This document shows, in pieces, positions 23,300 through 31,068 of a stretch of 64,000 nt of DNA. Each line of letters starts with the position of its first letter. The stretch's first letter is position 1. The notes under the pieces are model-generated. The model was not told the DNA's origin and made no database searches. It saw only the letters and a program-made list of their open reading frames with translations. The position numbers and the translations under genes were made by a program. This DNA comes from a virus: the IMG/VR virus record IMGVR_UViG_3300025120_014919, positions 1-64,000 of that record. One strand, written 5' to 3'.

Positions 23300-23852
23300 T
23301 AATTAGAAGCAGTTTTGTAGATAGCCTGTTAAAGTAATCTTTATTTAAAAATGTTAGCTCATAACGTTTGGTAAACTGTTTAACTTGTGAAAAGGTATAT
23401 TTACCGATATCCATATTGTTTATTTTTAAAATCATTGAATTTATCGTAGTTTGAGCCTTACCATCATTTATACTAATAAGGTGATTTAAGTATGTTATTG
23501 AATACTTGCTAATAAATATTTTTATAGGTAATATTTTATCTACTTTACGTAAAAAATTGGTAAAAAAGGTTAAAATTTCATTTTCTTTATAATATTTTGT
23601 TAATTCGCAGTCGTCTAATTGGGTATTATTGAAATAGATGATAGACTTTGATTTACTATCAAGTAATTTTTGACAAATATTGTATATAGTATAATGAAAT
23701 ATGAATTTTTTTACCTGTAAATTATTAATACTTTTTTCTAATAAATTAAATTCATGTAAAGAATTAATTATTTGAGGTTGTATATCGTTTATTAACAACT
23801 CATTGAAGTCTATTATTGTAAAATCATAATTTTCTATATGTAAATCAGCCAT
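23295..23852 (-). CDS. Hypothetical protein
   Basis: 185 aa from the start chosen here (MADLHIENYDFTIID). The frame extends upstream to 23903, but that part lies inside the preceding gene, and the ATG at 23852 sits 5 bp before its stop codon, as is usual for coupled genes here. The protein is rich in Ile, Asn and Lys, probably helical. No family is recognised. The gene ends just inside the late box of the next operon. Confidence 0.55.
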   Translation of the reverse strand: MADLHIENYDFTIIDFNELLINDIQPQIINSLHEFNLLEKSINNLQVKKFIFHYTIYNICQKLLDSKSKSIIYFNNTQLDDCELTKYYKENEILTFFTNFLRKVDKILPIKIFISKYSITYLNHLISINDGKAQTTINSMILKINNMDIGKYTFSQVKQFTKRYELTFLNKDYFNRLSTKLLLIR

Positions 23853-24282
23853 CATCACCGTTATTATAATACTGTTCCAGAAACAACTTCGGTGCTTTAC
23901 CAATTCTACAGTTTATTATACCATTATAATAATTTTCACTTAACAAAACATCATTTTCAAACTGCATTTTCGCTTCAAAATACGATAATTCAAACTTACT
24001 TTGACAAAATTTAAGAATATTAAATTGAAACTTACTCATTCCAAGGGTTAAAATATCATTATTAAGGTAATCTGAAGAACCAGTATATGTTTTCCAATCA
24101 CTTTCGATAAAATCTATACGTTTACGTTTTTTACCCTTTAAAGGTTTACGTTTGATTCTTCTAACCATTTGTTTTTTACCAATATATTTTTTACCGTTAG
24201 TTATATTGGTAATTTCATATATAAAACCAAATCTATCTTCCGGTATGGGTATTTTTACCGTCCATATACCTGTATCCATCAA
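23845..24282 (-). CDS. GIY-YIG-like endonuclease
   Basis: 145 aa. The N-terminus FGFIYEITNITNGKKYIGKKQMVRR (about residues 18-42) matches the GIY...YIG core of the family. A basic linker (KRKPLKGKKRKR) follows and the ESDWKTYTGSSDYL region fits the catalytic Glu-containing part. GIY-YIG proteins include homing endonucleases and repair nucleases. Homologues are regular in marine T4-likes, so this may be a resident enzyme rather than a recent invader. Confidence 0.7.
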   Translation of the reverse strand: MMDTGIWTVKIPIPEDRFGFIYEITNITNGKKYIGKKQMVRRIKRKPLKGKKRKRIDFIESDWKTYTGSSDYLNNDILTLGMSKFQFNILKFCQSKFELSYFEAKMQFENDVLLSENYYNGIINCRIGKAPKLFLEQYYNNGDDG

Positions 24283-24287
24283 GTTAT

Positions 24288-24641
24288 TTACTTTTTATTC
24301 TTGGATTTTCTAGTTTTTCTTTTTTTCTTACCTACTTTACCATTTCTTGAATAAGTTGCACCTAAAGCTGTTGGTCTTCTAAAATCACCAGGAGCATAAG
24401 CATCTGTACCTGGTGTACCACTAACCGTTGTACCATAACCCGCGGCTGCAGTAGGTCCTAATGCACCTCCACCAACTGTATTTTCATCTTCTTCACCTAT
24501 TTTTTTTCTACCTTCCGTTTTAGATGATTCTTTTTTCTTATCTTTATGGACCCGAGTCTTTGAACCCATTAATCCTTGACTATTTTTCCTTACGTTTAAA
24601 GATTTTTTAAATGCTTTTTCAAATAAAGTTGTTTTCTTCAT
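24288..24641 (-). CDS. Small basic late protein
   Basis: 117 aa with a basic N-terminus (MKKTTLFEKAFKKSLNVRK), a Lys/Glu-rich middle, a Gly/Ala/Pro/Thr-rich segment (about residues 55-92), and a very basic tail (KVGKKKRKTRKSKNKK). The first residues (LFE at 6-8) are weakly like the packaged-protein leader. No family is recognised. Late promoter 5 bp upstream. Probably a virion DNA-binding protein. Confidence 0.6.
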   Translation of the reverse strand: MKKTTLFEKAFKKSLNVRKNSQGLMGSKTRVHKDKKKESSKTEGRKKIGEEDENTVGGGALGPTAAAGYGTTVSGTPGTDAYAPGDFRRPTALGATYSRNGKVGKKKRKTRKSKNKK

Positions 24642-24656
24642 AATAGTATTTATAAT
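24629..24656 (+). promoter_or_regulatory. Early-class promoter of uvsY
   Basis: TTGTTT-N16-TATAAT, then 6 bp and the GTG at 24663. Its -10 overlaps the opposing late box. Confidence 0.75.
24647..24654 (-). promoter_or_regulatory. Late promoter box of the 117-aa gene
   Basis: TATAAATA on the minus strand, 5 bp before the ATG at 24641; overlaps the -10 of the uvsY promoter. Confidence 0.7.
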
Positions 24657-24662
24657 TAATAG

Positions 24663-25058
24663 GTGAGTTTATTAGATCAATATATAGATGAAATAGAAAA
24701 AGATTTACAAATAAATGAATTTAATTTAAAAGATTCTTCTATGAGAGCACCAGCTCGTAAGCATTATTGGGTATCAAAATTAATAAGACATAAACAAAAC
24801 CTATTAAAACTTAGAATATTAAGAGATTCTGTAAAGAAAGAAATAGTAGGTAAAATTATAGAAGAAAGCCCTGTTAAAATCACTGTACCAGTTGCTGAGA
24901 AAGCAAGTTACAGGCATGAAAAAATGAAAGAAATATCAGAAAAAATTAGTAATGAAGAATTAATTATTGAATTTTTAGAAAAAACTGAAAAAACATTTGG
25001 TGCAATAGGTTTCGATATAAAAAATATTATTGAAATAATGAAAATGGAACAATTGTAA
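24663..25058 (+). CDS. uvsY: UvsY recombination mediator
   Basis: 131 aa with a GTG start that sits 6 bp after an early promoter. UvsY loads UvsX onto gp32-coated single-stranded DNA. Direct sequence likeness is weak, but length, helical content, the order uvsY-uvsW and the layout (LLDQYIDEIEKDL start, W in the middle, GFDIKNIIEIMKMEQL end like T4 RGFAIKHIQDMRAFEAG) support it. The stop overlaps the uvsW start by one base. Confidence 0.8.
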   Translation: MSLLDQYIDEIEKDLQINEFNLKDSSMRAPARKHYWVSKLIRHKQNLLKLRILRDSVKKEIVGKIIEESPVKITVPVAEKASYRHEKMKEISEKISNEELIIEFLEKTEKTFGAIGFDIKNIIEIMKMEQL

Positions 25059-26476
25059 TGAAATTTGAATTAGCTAAAGAAAAAATTAGATTAATAACAG
25101 ATGATTTAGATTATATACGGGAATATTTCAGTGTAAAAGATGAAACAGCTCGTTTTCGAATGAGAGGGAGAGCGAGATTTTATTCTAACTCTCGAGTATA
25201 TTGTATAACACCCACGGGTCTCTTTGAACCAGGTCTTTTTTTTGATATTTTAAGTTATATAAAATTAGAATACCCTAATACAGATTACCAAATAGATCTA
25301 GATATTTTACCTATAGTTAAACCTGTATATAAAGAAGAAAGAGCATACGATAATCTAAAATTTCCATTAAGAGATTATCAATTAGACTCGGTAAAAGAAG
25401 CATTAAAATTTGGAAGAGGTATTATAAAACTCGGCACCGGAGGTGGTAAGACTCTAACTATTGCTTCTTTATTGATGAGTCTTTATTCTAATAATCCTAA
25501 AATAAAAATTTTAATAATAGTACCAGATCTCGGTCTAGTTAATCAAACATATAATGATTTTCTAGAATATAATGTATTGTTTAAATTTACTAGGTGGACA
25601 GGTAAGATAAAACCCGATTTAACTGCTAACTGTATTATAGCTAATAGAGGTATATTACAGAGTCAATTTGATAATAATGATTGGATAAAATATATAGATG
25701 TGTTAGTAGTTGATGAGTGTCATACAATAAAAAAATCAAATAAAGTAAGTAAGATGGTTAATAAAATACATACTTTTAATAAGTTTGGGTTAACAGGTAC
25801 CTTACCAGATGATAAACCAGAGCAATGGAATGTCATTGGTAAATTAGGTAAAGTCATATACGATAAGGATAGTTATCAACTTAGGTTAGAAAGCTATTTA
25901 ACTAACGTCGACATTAAGGTCATTAACATAGGTTATAAAGATAAACCTCTAGTTGTTAGTGGGAGTAATAATTTTAAAGCAGAATTAGATTTTATATATA
26001 CCAATAATTTTAGAAATAATGTTATTAAAAATATATGTTCAAAATTTAACAATAATTCTCTTATATTAGTTAATCACTTGGCTCATGGAGATGCATTATT
26101 TGATGACTTATCTCAAATTGACAATAAAAAAGTTTATTTCGTAAAAGGTGAAGTTGAAGTAGATAAACGGGAAAAAATTAAAAAAATAATGGAAACTAAT
26201 AATGACGTTATTTGTATTGCAATGAGTTCTATTTTTAGTACCGGGGTTAATATTAAAAATATTCATATGATTATGTTCGCTTCTGGCGGTAAAAGTTTTA
26301 TAAGAACAATACAATCAATTGGTAGAGGTTTAAGACTGCATGAAAGTAAAAATAAATTAATTATTATAGATCTTGCTGATAAATTAAAATACGGTACACG
26401 TCATTCTGAAAAAAGAAAAGAAATTTATAAGTCTGAAAAAATTAATTTTACATTAACTGATATAGTTGAAAAGTAG
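25058..26476 (+). CDS. uvsW: UvsW-like DNA/RNA helicase
   Basis: 472 aa, superfamily 2. Walker A is LGTGGGKT (about residues 124-131), the DEAD-type box is VVDECHT, and the last helicase motif is SIGRGLRLHES. The N-terminal 90 residues form the UvsW-specific DNA-binding part. In T4, UvsW unwinds R-loops and branched DNA and helps switch from origin to recombination-driven replication. Length is close to that of T4 UvsW (about 500 aa). It is in operon with uvsY. Confidence 0.9.
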   Translation: MKFELAKEKIRLITDDLDYIREYFSVKDETARFRMRGRARFYSNSRVYCITPTGLFEPGLFFDILSYIKLEYPNTDYQIDLDILPIVKPVYKEERAYDNLKFPLRDYQLDSVKEALKFGRGIIKLGTGGGKTLTIASLLMSLYSNNPKIKILIIVPDLGLVNQTYNDFLEYNVLFKFTRWTGKIKPDLTANCIIANRGILQSQFDNNDWIKYIDVLVVDECHTIKKSNKVSKMVNKIHTFNKFGLTGTLPDDKPEQWNVIGKLGKVIYDKDSYQLRLESYLTNVDIKVINIGYKDKPLVVSGSNNFKAELDFIYTNNFRNNVIKNICSKFNNNSLILVNHLAHGDALFDDLSQIDNKKVYFVKGEVEVDKREKIKKIMETNNDVICIAMSSIFSTGVNIKNIHMIMFASGGKSFIRTIQSIGRGLRLHESKNKLIIIDLADKLKYGTRHSEKRKEIYKSEKINFTLTDIVEK

Positions 26477-26493
26477 TATTTATATACTATAAT
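26466..26493 (+). promoter_or_regulatory. Early-class promoter of gp55
   Basis: TTGAAA-N16-TATAAT, then 6 bp and the ATG at 26500; lies at the uvsW 3' end. Confidence 0.8.
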
Positions 26494-26499
26494 TGTTAT

Positions 26500-26973
26500 A
26501 TGGCTAATACTAAAAAAGCAACCGGTAAGCGTAGAGGGCCGAAACCAAAAAAGACAGAATACTATGTTGACCCTCGAGAATTAAAACAAGAACTAATTGA
26601 TTATTATAAATGTGAGAATTGTACACCTAAATTGGGGGAAATGATTCATAAAATAGCTCACGGGTTAAGTTATTCATCTAATTTTATAAATTATACATAT
26701 CGCGATGAAATGGTAGGCGATGCTTTAGTTAAGATGTATACTGCGGTTACCAATAAAAAGTTTAATGTAGATTCAGAATACAATCCTTTTTCGTATTTTA
26801 CTACTATAGCGTTTCATGCTTTTATTAATAGAATTAAAAAAGAAAAGAAGCATACTGAGACTTTAAGTCAATATAAAGAAAAGGTTTACGAGCAAGAAAT
26901 GTTAAATTCGATGGATGGTAGGGTGTATGTTAAACCTATGAGCGACGAAGTTGATTTTGGTGATGACGCGTAA
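26500..26973 (+). CDS. 55: Late sigma factor gp55
   Basis: 157 aa. The segment RDEMVGDALVKMYTAV...YNPFSYFTTIAFHAFINRIKKEKKH is the sigma region 2-like core of T4-type gp55. Basic residues at the N-terminus (RRGPKPKK) are usual in marine homologues. gp55 directs host RNA polymerase to TATAAATA late boxes, many of which are seen in this window. The last residues end in an acidic patch (VDFGDDA) where T4 gp55 binds the clamp. Overlaps the gp47 start. Confidence 0.9.
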   Translation: MANTKKATGKRRGPKPKKTEYYVDPRELKQELIDYYKCENCTPKLGEMIHKIAHGLSYSSNFINYTYRDEMVGDALVKMYTAVTNKKFNVDSEYNPFSYFTTIAFHAFINRIKKEKKHTETLSQYKEKVYEQEMLNSMDGRVYVKPMSDEVDFGDDA

Positions 26974-28006
26974 AGTAGCTATATTTTCAGATTTACATTT
27001 AGGAGTGCACCAGAATAATGATTTTTGGTTAGGTATATCTAATAAATGGAGTGATTGGTATATTAAAGAACTTAAAGAAAAAAATATTACCGATATAATA
27101 TTTTGTGGTGACTTTTTTCATTATAGGGATGAAATTAGTGTTAAAACTTTAAATTTTGCAAAAGATCTTTTAGATAAGTTTAAAGATTTTAAAATTACAA
27201 TGATTACAGGTAATCATGATGCATGGTATAAAGATACATCAGAAATTAATAGTTTAAGTATTTTAAAAGGTTATGAAAACTTAACTGTATATGATAAACT
27301 AGCTACGGTTGACTATAAGGGTAGATTAATATCTTTCTGCCCTTGGGGTACTAAAATAGATGATATACCTGATAGTGATTTAATATTTGGTCATTTTGAA
27401 TTAGAAAATTTTAAAATGAATATGTTTAAAATATGCGATCATGGTGATGATCCAGATGTATTAGTTGAAAAATCTAAACTTATTTTCACCGGGCATTTTC
27501 ATGCTAGAGATGAAAAAACTTTTAAAAAGCAAGGTAGCTCTATAATATATGTTGGTAATCCGTATGAAATGGACTTTGGAGATACACTGCAAACGAAAGG
27601 TTATTATATTCTAGATTTAAATGATATGTCATATCAATTTTATGAAAATAATATTACACCGAAACATATTAAAATTATTTTATCTAAACTAATTAATATA
27701 ACTGATGTTGAAAAAGTATTAAAAGATTCATTACCAGGTAATATTATAAAATTAATTATCGATAAAAATATTAGTACTGACCATTTAGATGCTTTAGTTA
27801 CTAAATTAACTACATATAAGCCAGTAGAATTAAGAATTGATTATGATGTAAATTATAATAAACTTAAGATAGAAAATGATCAAGATTATGACTTATCAGG
27901 TGTCGATATTAAACATGCAATTGAAGAGTTTGTTAATATGTTAGATATAGAAAATAAAAAAGATGTAGTGAACTATTCGCAGTCATTATATGAAAGAGTT
28001 AAATGA
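26963..28006 (+). CDS. 47: gp47 recombination nuclease subunit (Mre11/SbcD-like)
   Basis: 347 aa from the ATG at 26963 (an in-frame ATG at 26951 is also possible). Metallophosphoesterase motifs are in order: FSDLHLG, CGDFFHY, TGNHD and TGHFHARD. With gp46 it forms the nuclease complex that resects double-strand ends for recombination-dependent replication. It overlaps gp55 by 11 bp and gp46 by 4 bp. Confidence 0.92.
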   Translation: MTRKVAIFSDLHLGVHQNNDFWLGISNKWSDWYIKELKEKNITDIIFCGDFFHYRDEISVKTLNFAKDLLDKFKDFKITMITGNHDAWYKDTSEINSLSILKGYENLTVYDKLATVDYKGRLISFCPWGTKIDDIPDSDLIFGHFELENFKMNMFKICDHGDDPDVLVEKSKLIFTGHFHARDEKTFKKQGSSIIYVGNPYEMDFGDTLQTKGYYILDLNDMSYQFYENNITPKHIKIILSKLINITDVEKVLKDSLPGNIIKLIIDKNISTDHLDALVTKLTTYKPVELRIDYDVNYNKLKIENDQDYDLSGVDIKHAIEEFVNMLDIENKKDVVNYSQSLYERVK

Positions 28007-29808
28007 AATACGTAAGTTTTAGAGAACTAAAAATTAAAAACTTTCTTTCAATTGGTGAAGAAAACGTAGTTGTAAATTTTGAAAAAGGTTTACATATCGT
28101 AACTGGTATCAATAGAGATAAAGAAGATAGAAGAAATGGTGTCGGTAAAAGTACTATTGCTGATGCTTTATATTTTGCTATATTTGGTCAAACTTTAAGA
28201 GATTTAAAGAAAAATTTTATAGCTAATAATCTTACATCTGGTACTTGTGAGGTTCAATTATCTTTTACTATTGATGACCCTAAGCACGGGGTTAACGAAT
28301 TTGATATTATACGCACTTTAAACCCTAGTAAAGTATATGTATATAAAAACGGCAATGATAAGACTAGAGATAGTATATCAAATACAAATGAATATATTAA
28401 TACAATTTTATCTTCAACACCTGAAATTTTTCAAAACTGTGTTATTATGACTCTTAATAATCATGTACCTTTTATGGGCAAGAGTAAAACTGAAAAACGT
28501 AAGTTTATTGAGCAAATATTTAACTTAGAAATTTTTAGTAAGATGCTTGGTGAATTACGTAATGAACATAATGAGGTTAAACGTAATTTTGATATTGAAA
28601 TTACTAGACTAGAAGAAACTAATAATCATTTAAATACTCAGCAGCAGCAAGTTGATAACTTTGAAGAAAATAAAACACAAAGAGTTAATAGAATTGAAGA
28701 TCAGATTAGTAATAAAAATAATGACTTAAAAAATTATAAAGAAGAAAAAGATACAGTAGAATCTTTGGACGAAAAACCTTATGTAGAAAAATCTGATAAA
28801 CTAAATGATGAAATATTAGATTTAAATATTACTAAAAATGAAAAGTATGAAAAAATTGTACAATTAAAAACTAACTTAACTACAAATAAAAGCACATTAG
28901 CAAAAATTGGTACAGATGAAGCTACATGTCCTATGTGTTTAAGACCTTTAGAAGATCATGATAAAGATTTAATTGAAGAAGAAAAAAGAAAAATTGATGA
29001 GGTGTTAAATGATATTTTAAATGATATAAAAATTAATAAAGAAGATTATGAAAATACAGTTAAAGAAATTAATAGTTATTCTGTTGCAAAAACTAAAATA
29101 GATAATAAACTTTCAAGTATAAAAAATCAAAAAGATAATATTTCTTATCTAGAACGTAATATATATGAAATAGAAAATATTATTAAACAATATCAAACTG
29201 ATATTGATAATATTAAAAATGAAACTAATTCATTTGATGATCTAATAAATGATACAACTAATAAAATTAATGATATAAAGCAAGAAATTGATTCAATTAA
29301 GAAGGTTATTAATTTAATGGAAGTAGTTAAATTTGTTGTAAGTGAAGAAGGGGTTAAGAGTTTTATTGTTAAAAAAATATTATCACACTTTAATGGTAAA
29401 TTAACTCATTTTTTAAAGAAGTTAGATAGTAATTGTGTTTGCGTTTTTAATGAATATTTCGAAGAAGAAATAGTAAATGAAAAGGGAAAGATTTGTTTAT
29501 ATAATAACTTTTCGGGAGCTGAAAGAAAAGCTATTGACTTAGCTTGTTTATTTTCTTTTATGGATATGAGGAAGTCTCAAGGAGATGTGTACTATAATAT
29601 TAGTTTCTATGATGAACTATTCGATAGTAGTCTAGATGAAAAAGGTGTCGATTTAGTATTAGAGATATTAAATGAACGTGTTGAAAAATATAATGAGTGT
29701 GTAATGGTTATCAGCCATAGAAAAGAAAGCATTAAATCTGCTAATGGAGATGTAATATTTTTAGAGAAGCATAATGGTATAACTAAACGGGTTAATTTCG
29801 TTGACTAA
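28003..29808 (+). CDS. 46: gp46 recombination nuclease subunit (Rad50/SbcC-like)
   Basis: 601 aa. Walker A is GVGKSTIADALYF (about residues 46-58). Two long coiled coils surround a zinc-hook CPMC near residue 309. The ABC signature is FSGAERKAIDLA and the Walker B region is SFYDELFD. Length is close to T4 gp46 (560 aa). It is the ATPase partner of gp47, encoded just upstream. Confidence 0.92.
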   Translation: MKYVSFRELKIKNFLSIGEENVVVNFEKGLHIVTGINRDKEDRRNGVGKSTIADALYFAIFGQTLRDLKKNFIANNLTSGTCEVQLSFTIDDPKHGVNEFDIIRTLNPSKVYVYKNGNDKTRDSISNTNEYINTILSSTPEIFQNCVIMTLNNHVPFMGKSKTEKRKFIEQIFNLEIFSKMLGELRNEHNEVKRNFDIEITRLEETNNHLNTQQQQVDNFEENKTQRVNRIEDQISNKNNDLKNYKEEKDTVESLDEKPYVEKSDKLNDEILDLNITKNEKYEKIVQLKTNLTTNKSTLAKIGTDEATCPMCLRPLEDHDKDLIEEEKRKIDEVLNDILNDIKINKEDYENTVKEINSYSVAKTKIDNKLSSIKNQKDNISYLERNIYEIENIIKQYQTDIDNIKNETNSFDDLINDTTNKINDIKQEIDSIKKVINLMEVVKFVVSEEGVKSFIVKKILSHFNGKLTHFLKKLDSNCVCVFNEYFEEEIVNEKGKICLYNNFSGAERKAIDLACLFSFMDMRKSQGDVYYNISFYDELFDSSLDEKGVDLVLEILNERVEKYNECVMVISHRKESIKSANGDVIFLEKHNGITKRVNFVD

Positions 29809-29835
29809 CCAAAAAAATTAATTAACTATATACAT

Positions 29836-31047
29836 ATGATGATCGGTCAAAACCTCCCGTTTAAACAAAATAGCCCTTTTGGTATTACACCATTTAAAAC
29901 ACCTGTAAGTCCTGAACCCTCGAAAGAAGCGCCTAAAGCGCCAGAGGAAGGTTTACCTAGATTTTTGAATTATTATGCAGATTATTCTGGTTGCGGTCAT
30001 TGGAGAATGATATGGCCTGAACAAGTAATGAATGCTCATAATAAAGCAGTGGTTCATGGTACAACCGTTATGAATTTAGATGAACGCTATTATGGTCAAG
30101 TTAAAGGTGTACGGATTCAAAGACAAGCCACTCCACAACAATTACAATTTGTTAGATGGTTAAGAAGCTTAGCCGATAAAAATAATTTCAGACTAATATA
30201 TGAAATTGATGATATATGTTTTGGTGAAGATATACCCGATTATAATAAATATAAAACAGCATTTACCGATCCGGAAATAAGAAAATCATCTCAAGAAATG
30301 ATGGCAATGTGTGATGAAATTACAGTTACATGCCCTTTCATGCGAGATTATTATAAAGAAAAAACAGGTAATCAAAATGTAACAGTCTTACCTAATTTTA
30401 TGCCAAAATTTTGGTTAGATAGATTTTATGATGCAAGTCGTACAATGGACAGTTATGATAAAAATAAAAAGAAACCTAGAATATTATATGCTGGTTCTGG
30501 GGCTCATTTTGACGTTGAGCAAAGAGTTAAATTTAAAGATGATTTTTACCATGTAAATGAAGTAATAAGAAAAACAGTTGACAAGTATCAATGGGTTTTT
30601 CTTGGAGCTCACCCATTACCGATAATTGATTTAGTTCGCTCCGGTAAAGTAGAATTCCATCCATGGAAAAAATTGTATGAATATGGTCAAGGCCTCTACG
30701 ATCTGAACGTAAATATGGTAGTAGCTCCCTTAATGGATAATACTTTTAATAGAGCTAAATCAGATTTAAAATACATTGAAGCATGTGCTTTAGGTTTACC
30801 AATTGCGTGTCAAGATTTATGCACATATGAAAATGCACCTATTAAGTTTATAACCGGTGATCAAATGATTGCACAGATTGAAAAAACGTTAAGTGATAGA
30901 AAATATTATAAGGCTATTTGTAAGAAGAGTAGACAGTATGCAGAGACAAGATGGTTAGAAGACGATAGAAACATAGATTGCTATACTGAATTATATCAAT
31001 ATAATGTAGGTGATCCTAAAAGGGTGAATTTAGGTAGATATAATTAG
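29836..31047 (+). CDS. GT-B fold glycosyltransferase (GT4-like)
   Basis: 403 aa. After a Pro-rich N-terminus (residues 10-42) there is a Rossmann half with DYSGCGHWRM and a second half with RILYAGSGAHFD, then FLGAHPLP and a closing KSDLKYIEACALGLPIAC, which is the E-x-A-x-G-x-P-type donor site of GT-B enzymes. It lies between gp46 and gp43, in the replication block. A role in DNA or protein glycosylation is possible; the acceptor is unknown. An ATG at 29839 is an alternative start. Confidence 0.75.
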   Translation: MMIGQNLPFKQNSPFGITPFKTPVSPEPSKEAPKAPEEGLPRFLNYYADYSGCGHWRMIWPEQVMNAHNKAVVHGTTVMNLDERYYGQVKGVRIQRQATPQQLQFVRWLRSLADKNNFRLIYEIDDICFGEDIPDYNKYKTAFTDPEIRKSSQEMMAMCDEITVTCPFMRDYYKEKTGNQNVTVLPNFMPKFWLDRFYDASRTMDSYDKNKKKPRILYAGSGAHFDVEQRVKFKDDFYHVNEVIRKTVDKYQWVFLGAHPLPIIDLVRSGKVEFHPWKKLYEYGQGLYDLNVNMVVAPLMDNTFNRAKSDLKYIEACALGLPIACQDLCTYENAPIKFITGDQMIAQIEKTLSDRKYYKAICKKSRQYAETRWLEDDRNIDCYTELYQYNVGDPKRVNLGRYN

Positions 31048-31062
31048 GAACTGATATATAAT
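31035..31062 (+). promoter_or_regulatory. Early-class promoter of gp43
   Basis: TAGATA-N16-TATAAT, then 6 bp and the GTG at 31069. The -35 is poor, but the -10 and the spacing are exact. Confidence 0.6.
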
Positions 31063-31068
31063 TAATGG

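Noticed and set aside
23845-24282. GIY-YIG gene as a recently inserted homing element
   Set aside because: It is in coupled overlap with the following gene and has the same base composition as its surroundings, so there is no sign of recent insertion.
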